From positions 126,243 to 190,242 of the forward strand of contig CACZDM010000002.1 in assembly GCA_902779915.1 (NCBI GenBank): DNA of 64,000 nucleotides, read 5' to 3'. The DNA comes from Oscillospiraceae bacterium (GTDB lineage Bacteria; Bacillota; Clostridia; Oscillospirales; Ruminococcaceae). The notes below the pieces were generated by a model that was given only the letters and a program-made list of their open reading frames with translations, ran no database searches and was not told where the DNA came from. The position numbers were made by a program, and so were the translations under genes. Of the stretch, positions 44,063-53,387 are shown piece by piece. Each line of letters opens with the position of its first letter. Positions within the stretch are counted from its first letter, which is position 1.

Positions 44063-44983
44063 TTATTTTAAAATGGTTCCTTTTTCAACTGCACTGCCGT
44101 TTAAAAAATCCTTTGCAAGCATTTTCTTCTTGCCTTCAAGCTGAACTTCAACAAACTCAACAGCGCCGGTTTTGCAAGCAACTATAAATCTTTTTTTGCT
44201 CAAAATTTCTCCCGGCCTTCCAAAATATTCGTCATTTAGAATGCTTTTATACACTTTTAATTTTTTTTCACCCAAATAACAATACGCACAAGGCCAATCG
44301 GACAGGCCGCACACTTTGTTGTGTATAACTTCCGATGGCGCCAAAAAGTCAATCTTTGCGATTTCTTTAGTCAAAATAGGCGCATATGTTGCTTTTTCGT
44401 CATCTTGAGGCAAGCGGCTTGCAGTTTCATTTTCAATCTCAGACAATGTTTCGCAAAGCAAACTCGCTCCCATAGGCGCCAACCTGGCAAAAAGCTCCGC
44501 CGCCGTCTCATTTTCCCCAATTTGAGTTCGAGCTGTTTTTATTATATCACCCGTGTCAAGCCCCTCAGACATATACATGGTTGTCACACCAGTCACTTTA
44601 TCGCCGTTTAGAATGCTTGACTGGATTGGCGACGCCCCCCTATATTTTGGAAGCAACGAAGCGTGGACATTAACGCAACCATAGCGAGGAATTTCAAGAA
44701 TTTCTTTTGGCAAAATTTGGCCATACGCAACAACCGATATGAGATCTGGGTTTATTTTTTTCAAAATCTCAATCTGCTCCGGATTTTTCAAAGTTTTGGG
44801 TTGATATACGGGAATTTTATTCTCAACGGCCCTAATTTTAACTGCAGAAGGCATTACAATCTTTTTTCGGCCGACCGGTTTGTCTGGCTTTGTGAAAACA
44901 GCGACAACTTCATGACCATCCTCCAAAAGCCGCAAAAGAGCCAAAGATGCAAATTCTGGCGTTCCCATAAAAACAACTCTCAT
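44063..44983 (-). CDS. fmt: Methionyl-tRNA formyltransferase
   Basis: 306-aa enzyme that formylates initiator Met-tRNA. It has the N-terminal MRVVFMGTPEFA, the folate-binding NVHASLLPKYRGASPIQ with active-site His, and a C-terminal OB-like domain with LSDWPCAYCYL. ATG start, 29 bases after def. Standard def-fmt pair. Confidence 0.96.
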   Translation of the reverse strand: MRVVFMGTPEFASLALLRLLEDGHEVVAVFTKPDKPVGRKKIVMPSAVKIRAVENKIPVYQPKTLKNPEQIEILKKINPDLISVVAYGQILPKEILEIPRYGCVNVHASLLPKYRGASPIQSSILNGDKVTGVTTMYMSEGLDTGDIIKTARTQIGENETAAELFARLAPMGASLLCETLSEIENETASRLPQDDEKATYAPILTKEIAKIDFLAPSEVIHNKVCGLSDWPCAYCYLGEKKLKVYKSILNDEYFGRPGEILSKKRFIVACKTGAVEFVEVQLEGKKKMLAKDFLNGSAVEKGTILK

Positions 44984-45012
44984 GTTAAAAACAACTCTCT
45001 CTCAAAAATCTT

Positions 45013-45468
45013 TCAACCGCGATATAAATTTTTGACTTTATCCAGGAAAACAATTCCATCCAGATGGTCTATTTCATGGCAAAGCGCGCGCGCAAGCAAC
45101 TCTTCCCCTTCAACGAAAAATGGCTTTCCAGCTCGATCAAAAGACTTAACTTTAACATACGCGGGCCTCTCAACGTCTTCATAGCGATTGGGATATGACA
45201 AACATCCTTCTTGCCCAATCTGTTTTCCGCGAGTTTCAACGATTGTTGGATTAATAAGCTCTATGACGCCCGTCCCAACGTCAACAGCTGCAACACGACG
45301 CAAAATCCCAATCTGAGGAGCAGCCAAGCCAGCTGCGTTGTCAACAAAATGCAGGGTTTCAATAATGTCATCCATCAAAACCGCAAGATTTTCGTCAAAT
45401 TTGACAATTTTTTTGCATTTTTTATGTAAAACAGGATCATCATCAGTTATTATATTCCTCAAAGCCAT
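45013..45468 (-). CDS. def: Peptide deformylase
   Basis: 151-aa metalloenzyme that removes the N-formyl group from new proteins. All three active-site motifs are present: GLAAPQIG, EGCLSYP and HEIDHLDGI. ATG follows GGAGGAAAA. Between priA and fmt as in related genomes. Confidence 0.97.
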   Translation of the reverse strand: MALRNIITDDDPVLHKKCKKIVKFDENLAVLMDDIIETLHFVDNAAGLAAPQIGILRRVAAVDVGTGVIELINPTIVETRGKQIGQEGCLSYPNRYEDVERPAYVKVKSFDRAGKPFFVEGEELLARALCHEIDHLDGIVFLDKVKNLYRG

Positions 45469-45552
45469 ATTTTTTCCTCCTAAGCGTTGATTATATCACA
45501 ATAAACAAAAATATTCAACAAACAAAACACACCCCAGAACGCAAGTTCTATT

Positions 45553-47979
45553 TTACATTATTTCGCCGTTCATGTCAATATTACATCTTATTTTAAAAAA
45601 ATTTCCAAACGAAAAAACCTCGATGGCTATGGGCCTAATCCAATTTCTAAATTTATTATTATTTTTGCATTTAATTATTATCCTTTTTCTATAGCGTTTA
45701 TTTAATATTTCCAAATATGGAGTGGATATTCCAAGAAGTTGTATGGGAACTGCTGGAGTTGCATATTTTTTGCAAGCGTTCACAAATTTACGAGCGCATT
45801 CCATGACTTTTTTCTGATCAAGTCCGCTAAAATTCACAACACACAAATCGCAAAATGGGGGGCAAAAAAAACTCTCGCGTTCAATAATTTCGTCTCTGTA
45901 GAAATTTTCAAAATTTTGTTTGGCCGCCTGCAAAATGGTTTGGTCTGCGGGGTTATATGTTTGAATTATCGCCCTCCCCAGCTTGTCGCCACGTCCACTC
46001 CTGCCAACAATTTGTGTTAACAATGAAAACATCCGCTCGTGACATCGAAAATCGGCGCTGCAAAGCATGTTATCAATCGCCAAAACTCCAACCAGCGTCA
46101 CATTTGGAAAATTCAGCCCTTTAGCCACCATCTGTGTTCCGATTAATATTTCATACTTTTGCTCCTGAAAGTCTTGTATTTTTTTTTCCAGATCCAGCCG
46201 CGTGAAAACCGAGTCTGCGTCAAGCCTCAAGACCCTAACGCCGGGAAAATTTGCTGATATGTCAAGCTCTATTTTTTGAGTCCCCTGCCCCTGATACAAA
46301 ATGTGCTTTTCATCACAATAGGGACAAATTTTTAGTTTGCTTTGAATATATCCGCAATAGTGACACATAAGTGAATCATTTGAATTATGATATGTCATTG
46401 GAGCTGAACAGTTGCGACATCTAATTTTTTGCCCGCAGTCCAAACAAACCGCGCTAGAACTATAGCCCCTTCGATTCAATAATAATATACTTTGTTCGTT
46501 ATTTTGCAAATTTTTTTCCAGTTCATTAAATAATTTCAAGCTCATTCCTGGAATAGGCGACGTGTCGGATTTTTTCAAATCCACCAATAAAACTTCGGGC
46601 AGCTGGGCTTTTTTATATCTGTTATTTAAGACAAACTCTTTATATTTTCCAATTTTTGCGAAATATTGCGTTTGGATTGATGGCGTCGCTGAGGCAAGAA
46701 GCAAAACGGCGCAAGAGCGAAAACAGCGATATCTGGCGACATCCCGGGCATGATATCTGGGCGCCATTTCGCTGCTTTTATAGCTTTGTTCGCCTTCTTC
46801 ATCCATGATTATTAGTCCTAAATTTTCACAAGGAGCAAAAACCGCACTTCGTGTTCCAATGACGAGTTGTGCCTCGCCTCTCAATATCCGCTTGTGTTCA
46901 TCTAGCTTTTCCGCTTTTGTCAAGGAGCTGTGGATGACGGCGACTTTTTCCCCGAAAAAAGATTGGAAAAAAGAAACCATTTGCGGAGTTAGCGATATTT
47001 CCGGGACCATTAATATACACTGTTTGTTTAGTTTAAAAACGTGGTCAATCAATTTTAGGAAAACAATTGTCTTCCCGCTGCCGGTGACTCCTCTAAGCAA
47101 CGCAACCGAGGCAGCTTTTTTTTCAAGCAAATCAACAAGTCCAGCTACGATTTTTTTTTGAGCTTCATTTAAAATAATGTCATCAACTAATTTAGTTTCT
47201 ACAGCATTTTTATATGGATTGCGATATATTTCCTGCTGGCAAATTTCAACTAAATTCATATTTATTAGATTTTTTAAGACAGCATCCGTCACTCCGCACG
47301 AATAGCATGCTTTTTTTGCCGAAATCACGCCAGATTTTTTTATAAATTCCAGCAATAATTTTTGCTTTTTGGTTAATTTATAGCCGCTTAAATCAGAAAT
47401 TTTCGCCTTAACCATAGATATTTTCTTATCCAAAATTTTACGGCGTGTATTTTTAGATTTAAATAAAACTCCTCGCTGCTCCAACAGTTTAACAACGCCG
47501 CCTTGTCCGTTTGCAATTAAAGTTTTTATGTATTTATCCACATTTTTGCTGCTTGACATGGCCTTTAATTTGTCTAAAATAACCAATTCTTTTTCGGAAT
47601 AAGTTGAATCATCTAAATATTTAAAATTCCAATTTTCAATAATATCATAAAATAATCCTGATGGTATAATGCATTTGATCGCTTCAAACCAAGTGCAAAA
47701 ACATGTTTTTTGCATAAACTCAGCAACTCCCAAAAGCTCTCTGGAAATGATCGGTTTTTCGCAGAGAACTTCAGAAATTGATTTATAATTTTTTCCATTC
47801 GCATCAATTTTTTTAACACCGCAAACCATTGCCTGCCGCAATCTATTGGATTTTCCAAATGAAACCCAAACCAAACATCCAACTTTTAATTTGCAAATTA
47901 ATGACTCTGGAATTAAATATTCGAAAAGTTTATCAAAACTCAAAGATGTTTTTTCAACTGCAACCAAAGCAACTAGCAT
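45553..47979 (-). CDS. priA: Primosomal replication-restart helicase
   Basis: 808-aa DEXH helicase that reloads the replisome at stalled forks. Helicase motifs: GVTGSGKT (Walker A), MDEEGEQSYK (motif II, DEEG), ASATPS, RRGYSS; zinc-binding Cys cluster CLDCGQKIRCRNC and CHYCGYIQSKLKICPYC; C-terminal QIVGRSGRGDK. Start ATG 47979, consistent with the family N terminus; a GTG 12 bases earlier is possible. The 5' end lies 36 bases after the last stop of the broken coaBC. Confidence 0.95.
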   Translation of the reverse strand: MLVALVAVEKTSLSFDKLFEYLIPESLICKLKVGCLVWVSFGKSNRLRQAMVCGVKKIDANGKNYKSISEVLCEKPIISRELLGVAEFMQKTCFCTWFEAIKCIIPSGLFYDIIENWNFKYLDDSTYSEKELVILDKLKAMSSSKNVDKYIKTLIANGQGGVVKLLEQRGVLFKSKNTRRKILDKKISMVKAKISDLSGYKLTKKQKLLLEFIKKSGVISAKKACYSCGVTDAVLKNLINMNLVEICQQEIYRNPYKNAVETKLVDDIILNEAQKKIVAGLVDLLEKKAASVALLRGVTGSGKTIVFLKLIDHVFKLNKQCILMVPEISLTPQMVSFFQSFFGEKVAVIHSSLTKAEKLDEHKRILRGEAQLVIGTRSAVFAPCENLGLIIMDEEGEQSYKSSEMAPRYHARDVARYRCFRSCAVLLLASATPSIQTQYFAKIGKYKEFVLNNRYKKAQLPEVLLVDLKKSDTSPIPGMSLKLFNELEKNLQNNEQSILLLNRRGYSSSAVCLDCGQKIRCRNCSAPMTYHNSNDSLMCHYCGYIQSKLKICPYCDEKHILYQGQGTQKIELDISANFPGVRVLRLDADSVFTRLDLEKKIQDFQEQKYEILIGTQMVAKGLNFPNVTLVGVLAIDNMLCSADFRCHERMFSLLTQIVGRSGRGDKLGRAIIQTYNPADQTILQAAKQNFENFYRDEIIERESFFCPPFCDLCVVNFSGLDQKKVMECARKFVNACKKYATPAVPIQLLGISTPYLEILNKRYRKRIIIKCKNNNKFRNWIRPIAIEVFSFGNFFKIRCNIDMNGEIM

Positions 47980-48014
47980 AAAAAATTCCACTCTCTAAAA
48001 AATTATCAGTCAAT

Positions 48015-48951
48015 TCAGGATTTTTCAAGCTTCAATATGTGGTCTAAAATAACATCTGCCAATTCGATTTTTTTTGATTTTATTTGAATATTTCACTTTT
48101 GGCGCATAATCTGCAACAGCAGCAGATAAAATGTAAATGTCGTTTGATTGCGCTAAATCCAAAACGGCTTTGTGCATCTGGCTTGCGCTTTCAACAAAAA
48201 TCGCGTTAACGCCTGAAGGGGCCTTCAAACTTGTCTTTCCGGAAATCAAGGTCACATTAGCTCCACGTTTTGCAGCTGCTTCGGCAACTGCATACCCCAT
48301 CCTCCCACTTGATCGATTGGTTAAAAACCTGAAGGGATCGATTGCTTCTTGCGTTGGCCCGGCAGTTATCAGGAGTTTTTTTCCATTTAAGTCCAAATGC
48401 CTATTTAATATATTTTCGATTGATTTAAGAATTATATCAACGTCTGGAAGCCTGCCTCTTCCAACATCTCCACAAGCTAATCTCCCCTCGGCCGGCTCAA
48501 CAACGTGAATTTTTCGGCTGATAATTGTTTGAAGATTGCTCTGAGTTGCTTCATTTTCAAGCATTCCTGTGTTCATGGAAGAAAAAACGATTTTTGTGCA
48601 TTTACATGCTAAAAAAGCGCTTGTCAGCATATCATCAGCAATCCCAGAAGCAATTTTTGCGATTATATTCGCGGTTGCGGGAATGATGAGAAACGCATCC
48701 GCCCATTTTGACAGCGAAATATGCCCAACATCAAAACTTCCCTTTCTTTTTAAGATCGACGCAAAACATTCGTTTTTCGAAATTGTTTCAGAAGTCAGCG
48801 GCGTGACGAATTTTGTTGCGCTTTGGGTCATTATGGTTTTGACAACCGCCCCTCTTTTAACAAGCTCGCTGACAACGCTAACTGCTTTAAACGCTGCTAC
48901 TGCACCGCTTATGCCAACAATTATTTTTTTGCCAAAAAGCGAGCGGTTCAT
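48015..48951 (-). pseudogene. coaBC: CoaBC with an internal deletion and frameshift
   Basis: The N-terminal phosphopantothenoylcysteine decarboxylase half is intact (GISGAVAAFKA, PATANIIAKIASGIADDM, SSMNTGMLEN), followed by the start of the CoaB ligase half (ITAGPTQEAIDP, TNRSSGRMG, ADYAPK, KIKK). After that the frame runs into 12 unrelated residues and stops at 48025 (308 aa; family about 400). In another frame the next bases read IELADVILDHILKLEKS before a stop at 48015, which fits the usual C-terminal end of CoaBC. About 90 residues, including the CTP-site part, appear missing. It overlaps rpoZ by four bases (ATGA). Confidence 0.7.
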
Positions 48952-49160
48952 TTATTTGATCCAATTCCCTCCGGCTCAACCAAAACATATTTTCCCTTTG
49001 CAAAGTCGGAAATCGCGTCCGCAAGGGGATTATCTGGAGTTTTCATTTCCATCTGATTTGCATGATCAACAATTTGCCTGGCTCTCTTGGAAACGCCGAT
49101 TATTAGCGAATAATAACTCTCTCCGTGTTTTAATAATTCAGGAATAGATGGTCTGTTCAT
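48948..49160 (-). CDS. rpoZ: RNA polymerase omega subunit
   Basis: 70-aa protein starting MNRPSIPELLKHGESYYSLI with the RARQI segment of omega subunits and a KTPDNPLADAISDFAKGK segment typical of Firmicutes. ATG after AGGAGG. Placed between gmk and coaBC as in related genomes; it overlaps coaBC by four bases. Confidence 0.93.
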   Translation of the reverse strand: MNRPSIPELLKHGESYYSLIIGVSKRARQIVDHANQMEMKTPDNPLADAISDFAKGKYVLVEPEGIGSNK

Positions 49161-49192
49161 ATAAAATTCCTCCTATGTGATTTATTTTATAT

Positions 49193-49780
49193 TCAATTAT
49201 CAATATTTGTTTTTATTCTGTTTTTTTTTAATATTTCAATATTCAGTATTGATCGAATTTTTTCGACCGCTTCATCCAAAACAGCGTTAACTACTATATA
49301 GTCATAATAACACGCTTTTTCTATTTCTTTATATGCTTGGTCTATTCTGTTTTTCATGGATTCTCTTGTTTCAGTTCCGCGCAAAAGCAGCCTCTGTTGG
49401 AGGGTTTCTATGTTGGGGGGCAGTATAAAAATTTTAACGCAGTCCATTGAATCGCTGATCCTTTGAGCGCCATTAACGTCAATTTCAAGGATAACACTTT
49501 TCCCTCGATTTAAATTACTTTCAATTTCCGACCTCATGGTTCCATATAAATTCCCACAATATTCGTTATATTCCAAAATGTTGTTGGTTGCAATTTGATC
49601 AAGGAATCTCTCTCTAGACATAAAGTGATAGTGGACCCCGTCTATTTCGCCGCTTCGAGGCTTTCGAGTTGTTGCTGAAACTGCAACTGAAATGTTTTTG
49701 TCTTTTTTAATTATGTTTAAAATTGTTCCCTTGCCGCTTCCAGAAGGGCCCGAAACAACCAGTAAAACTCCTTTTCTCAT
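49193..49780 (-). CDS. gmk: Guanylate kinase
   Basis: 195-aa enzyme making GDP from GMP. It has the P-loop GPSGSGKGT, the GMP-binding TTRKPRSGEIDGVHYHF, YGTMRSEIE and ILEIDVNGAQ. Full length. Twenty-three bases after remA and 32 before rpoZ; classic remA-gmk-rpoZ order. Confidence 0.97.
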   Translation of the reverse strand: MRKGVLLVVSGPSGSGKGTILNIIKKDKNISVAVSATTRKPRSGEIDGVHYHFMSRERFLDQIATNNILEYNEYCGNLYGTMRSEIESNLNRGKSVILEIDVNGAQRISDSMDCVKIFILPPNIETLQQRLLLRGTETRESMKNRIDQAYKEIEKACYYDYIVVNAVLDEAVEKIRSILNIEILKKNRIKTNIDN

Positions 49781-49803
49781 AGTTTAATAATCAACCCCAT
49801 AAA

Positions 49804-50037
49804 TCACTTAATTTTTTTCTCTATTTCTTCAACATTCAAGCAGGATAAAATCACATGATCGCTGTCAGTGAACAAAACTGATCTTGTTTTTCTACCACAC
49901 GTTGCATCAATCAATTTGCCGGAATTTTTTGCGCAAAGCACCGCCCTTTTGATTGGAGCAGCTTCAGGCGCAACAACAGCCGTCAATTTTTTCAAAGCCA
50001 CATAGCTTGTACAACCTATATTGATGAGTTCATTCAT
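49804..50037 (-). CDS. remA: RemA-family DNA-binding regulator
   Basis: 77-aa DUF370 protein with the conserved LINIG opening, VAPEAAPIKRAV, and LIDATCGRKTRSVLFTDSDHVILS. In Bacillus it activates matrix and osmoprotection genes, but in other Firmicutes its targets are not known. ATG after GGCGAGG. First gene of the housekeeping run on this strand. Confidence 0.93.
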   Translation of the reverse strand: MNELINIGCTSYVALKKLTAVVAPEAAPIKRAVLCAKNSGKLIDATCGRKTRSVLFTDSDHVILSCLNVEEIEKKIK

Positions 50038-50177
50038 AAATTTCCTCGCCTCTTATTTTTTTATTTTTCAAGCCATATAATCACAACTCATATAAACCTT
50101 GGCAAAACAAGACCTTGCAAAATATATTATACGATTTTTGTTCAAAATTCAAGACCAAATTATCAATTCTTTTAAAA

Positions 50178-51053
50178 CTAAATTCTCAGAGTCAAATTTA
50201 AGACGCCGGAAATCATGCAAGATAGAACGAACATGCCCATTACTATTCGATAATATGCAAATATTTTGAAACTGTGAGATTTTATAAACCTCATTAAACT
50301 TTTTATGACCATGACGGAAACCACAAACGAAACAAGGAAGCCAACTGATAAAACAATCCATTCGTTTGGCGAAAATCCAATTCCGTGTTTTTTGAAATAT
50401 GAAATGATCTCAGCCACGCTAGCTCCGATCATGATGGGAATTGACATGCAAAAAGAAAATTCAGCTCCAACGCTTCTTGAACATCCCATTACCAGCGCTC
50501 CAAGAATTGTTGCACCTGACCGAGAAGTTCCGGGAATCAGAGCAAACGCCTGAAATATCCCCATTAAAAATGCTATTTTGTAGTCTATTTGATTTAATTT
50601 TGAAATCTTTGCTCTGCCGTCCTCATTCAAATTCTCAACAACTATGAAAAACGCACCATATAATATTAATGTCAAAGCAACGACAAACCCATTATATAAA
50701 TACGTATGTATTGAATCTTTAAACATCAGTCCAATAACCACCGCAGGGAGGGTTGCAACAAAAATTTTTTTCCACATAACAAATGTCTCTTTTTTTTCTT
50801 TCAAGCCTTTTTCTGCACAAAACGGGTTTAACTTTTTGGCGAAAACTGCCATGACGGCAAAAATCGAGCTAAGCTGAATGACAGTGAATACCAAATTGAC
50901 AAAGTCGCGGCCGCCTGAATATACGGACGGGTTCAGGGGCCAAAACGAGTCAAACAATATCATATGACCAGTGCTGCTGATTGGAAGCCATTCCGTTATC
51001 CCTTGTATAACTCCCAGTACTATTGATTTTAAAATTTCTAAAAGTAATTCCAT
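50178..51053 (-). CDS. uppP: Undecaprenyl-diphosphate phosphatase
   Basis: 291-aa polytopic BacA/UppP family enzyme that recycles the lipid carrier of peptidoglycan and surface glycans. It shows GVIQGITEWLPISSTGH, and PGTSRSGATILGAL. Start ATG 51053, six bases after AGAGGAG; a longer frame to 51182 has no support. Single-gene unit. Its activity would also serve the glycan cluster. Confidence 0.95.
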   Translation of the reverse strand: MELLLEILKSIVLGVIQGITEWLPISSTGHMILFDSFWPLNPSVYSGGRDFVNLVFTVIQLSSIFAVMAVFAKKLNPFCAEKGLKEKKETFVMWKKIFVATLPAVVIGLMFKDSIHTYLYNGFVVALTLILYGAFFIVVENLNEDGRAKISKLNQIDYKIAFLMGIFQAFALIPGTSRSGATILGALVMGCSRSVGAEFSFCMSIPIMIGASVAEIISYFKKHGIGFSPNEWIVLSVGFLVSFVVSVMVIKSLMRFIKSHSFKIFAYYRIVMGMFVLSCMISGVLNLTLRI

Positions 51054-51218
51054 ATACCAAAGCTCCTCTAAAAATAAAAAAATACCAGAAACATTATAAC
51101 AGATTTTTTGCATATTCACAACACATAAATTCAAGACATAATAATAAAATTTATCACAAGAACAAAAATAATTATTCCACACGAGATTATATGCTTTAAA
51201 AAGATTATATATTAAAAA

Positions 51219-52634
51219 TTATTTTTTGCTTGATTTTCTCAGCGCCAAGTCAAAAATTTCACTTTTAGAATTTGAGGCTTTTTTGCTGTTGAAAATTAGC
51301 CACTCATCAAAAGATTTTGCTTTATCTGGCTTTTTATTTGATATGTTCTTGTTTATTTTAAATCGCGGGATTAATTTAACGCTTTTTTGGAGATTTTTAT
51401 CTGAAATCAATTTATTATTATTATTTTTGTGTTTTTTGGATCGAGATTTTTTTATCTGATTTGAAGCTTTGGCTAAATTGAGATCGGTCTTTAAGGTCTG
51501 GTTTTTGTCAATATTTATCTTGTTAAGGATTTTTATTTTTTTATTTATTGTTTTTTCGATTGAAGCCAAAAAAGTTCGCTCAGTATCTTCACAAAAAGTG
51601 ATTGCTGTTCCGGGCTTTCCAGCTCGACCGGTTCTTCCAATCCGATGAACATATGTTTCGCCATTACACGGAATGTCATAATTTATCACATGAGAAATTC
51701 CCTTTATGTCGAGCCCCCGAGCGGCGATGTCTGTTGCAACCAAAATTTTGATCTTTCCTTCTTTAAAATTTTTCAAAATGTTTTTGCGCTCCCGCTGCGG
51801 CTTATCACCGTGAATAGACCTTGCCAAAATGTTCATTTTTTTAAGCCAATCAGCAACTTTATCCGATTTTGCTTTGGTTCTCGTGAATATTATCGCAAAC
51901 TGAATGTTTAGATTTTTTATTAATCTAACCAAAAAATTTATTTTGTCATTTTGATCAACCATATACACAAATTGTTGGATTAAATCCACAGTTGTTGAAG
52001 GCGGAGAAACGATAATTTTTACTGGATTTTTGAGTATAGAACTTCCAAAATATTGTATATTATTCGACATTGTTGCTAAAAACATTAATGTTTGTCTTTT
52101 TTTAGGGAGTATATCGGTTATTTTTTTAACCTCATCAATAAAACCCATATCCAACATAATATCCGCCTCATCAAGGACAAAAAAATCAACCCCAGATATG
52201 TCAACATATCCTTTTAAAATCAGGTCATTGAGCCTGCCAGGAGTTGAGACGAGTATATCCGCTCCCCTTCTAAGCGCTTGGATTTGTGGTGTATAACCAG
52301 CTCCTCCATAGACAACGCAGCTGCGAATTGGATTATACTTAGCGTATAATTTAAAATTGTTGAAAATTTGAATCGCAAGCTCTCGCGTTGGCGCCAAAAC
52401 CAAAGCTTTAATGCTCCTTTTTTGGCGGCATATTCTTTTTCGAAGCAATTGGTTGATTATCGGAACAGCGAACGCGCAGGTTTTTCCCGTCCCTGTTTGC
52501 GCACATCCCATCAAATCACGGCCGCTCAAAATTGCTGGAATGGTTTTTTCTTGAATTGGAGAGGCGGTTTGATATTTAAGTTCCTTTAGAGCTTTCAAAA
52601 TTGAAGGGCTCAAATTTAAATTTTCAAATTTCAT
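51219..52634 (-). CDS. DEAD-box RNA helicase
   Basis: 471-aa RNA helicase of the RhlE/CshA type. Motifs: Q-motif SPIQEKTIPAIL, AQTGTGKT, PTRELAIQ, DEADIMLDMGF, VATDIAARGLDI, HRIGRTGRAG. Motif III reads LATMS instead of the usual SAT, a variation in a conserved position. The C-terminal 90 residues are rich in Lys and Ser, typical of an RNA-binding tail. ATG after GGAG. Monocistronic; may act in ribosome assembly or cold adaptation. Confidence 0.93.
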   Translation of the reverse strand: MKFENLNLSPSILKALKELKYQTASPIQEKTIPAILSGRDLMGCAQTGTGKTCAFAVPIINQLLRKRICRQKRSIKALVLAPTRELAIQIFNNFKLYAKYNPIRSCVVYGGAGYTPQIQALRRGADILVSTPGRLNDLILKGYVDISGVDFFVLDEADIMLDMGFIDEVKKITDILPKKRQTLMFLATMSNNIQYFGSSILKNPVKIIVSPPSTTVDLIQQFVYMVDQNDKINFLVRLIKNLNIQFAIIFTRTKAKSDKVADWLKKMNILARSIHGDKPQRERKNILKNFKEGKIKILVATDIAARGLDIKGISHVINYDIPCNGETYVHRIGRTGRAGKPGTAITFCEDTERTFLASIEKTINKKIKILNKINIDKNQTLKTDLNLAKASNQIKKSRSKKHKNNNNKLISDKNLQKSVKLIPRFKINKNISNKKPDKAKSFDEWLIFNSKKASNSKSEIFDLALRKSSKK

Positions 52635-52886
52635 GAGAAGGTCTCCTAAAATTAATTATAAATAATTTAAAAATTTCAAACACCAATCGCAAATTATCAA
52701 GCACAATATTTGGCAGTTTTCACAAAAATTTGAGCTTAAAAATTTGCTATTTTGTTAATTTTTCCAGATTATGAATCTTTTTCACATAAAAAGTATATAA
52801 TTTTGACTTTGTGGCATACTGTTGTTAGAAGTCTACTAAAAAACATATTTTACAAATTGTATATAATAGCGAAAGGGGAGATCATT

Positions 52887-53258
52887 TTGGCTATGGGAGA
52901 TGTTGAATTGTTTTTTGAAAAGGTGAATGAAGACGAAAATCTGAAGAAAAAGATATCAAAAATTGAAGCAAATTTGGCCAATCTAGACAAAAATCAAGCT
53001 GAAAAAATCTTTAATTCAGACATTTTGCCAATTGCTCAAAAGCTTGGCTTTGATTTTTCATATGAAGATGTTCTAAATTTCAGCATAAACCCAGCTCACG
53101 AAACCAAGGGCGAACTTTCTGACGATGATCTTGGGCAGGTTGCGGGCGGAATGAGCTGCGGAGTTATCGGGGCTTCACAGGTTGGAGAAAGTTGCTTCAT
53201 TGCGGGACAAAACAGGAGCGATTACCATTTGACGATTGAAGGTCGCAAAATGAGATAA
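52887..53258 (+). CDS. Nif11-type precursor peptide for the adjacent radical SAM enzyme
   Basis: About 123-aa peptide: acidic helical leader (MGDVELFFEKVNEDENLKKK onward) ending in LSDDDLGQVAGG, then a 35-residue core starting MSCGVIG, with two Cys and several Asp, Asn, Gln, Tyr residues. The double-Gly site suits a C39 peptidase. Start TTG 52887 is six bases after AGGGGAG; ATG 52893 is the alternative. It precedes the radical SAM gene by 129 bases on the same strand, so this is probably its substrate. Core modification is unknown. Confidence 0.85.
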   Translation: MAMGDVELFFEKVNEDENLKKKISKIEANLANLDKNQAEKIFNSDILPIAQKLGFDFSYEDVLNFSINPAHETKGELSDDDLGQVAGGMSCGVIGASQVGESCFIAGQNRSDYHLTIEGRKMR

Positions 53259-53387
53259 TGATGCTTTTAACTTGAAAAATCATTGAGATATACTAATTAT
53301 ATTATAATAATTAATAAATTTATCACAAAAAGACTTAAAGTAATATTTACAAAAAACCATAACAATTAGACATATGGAGGGATTTTT

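Noticed and set aside
52803..52831. Promoter TTGACT before the second Nif11 gene
   Set aside because: No acceptable -10 box at the right distance; TATAAT at 52862-52867 lacks a matching -35 box, so I left the promoter unassigned.
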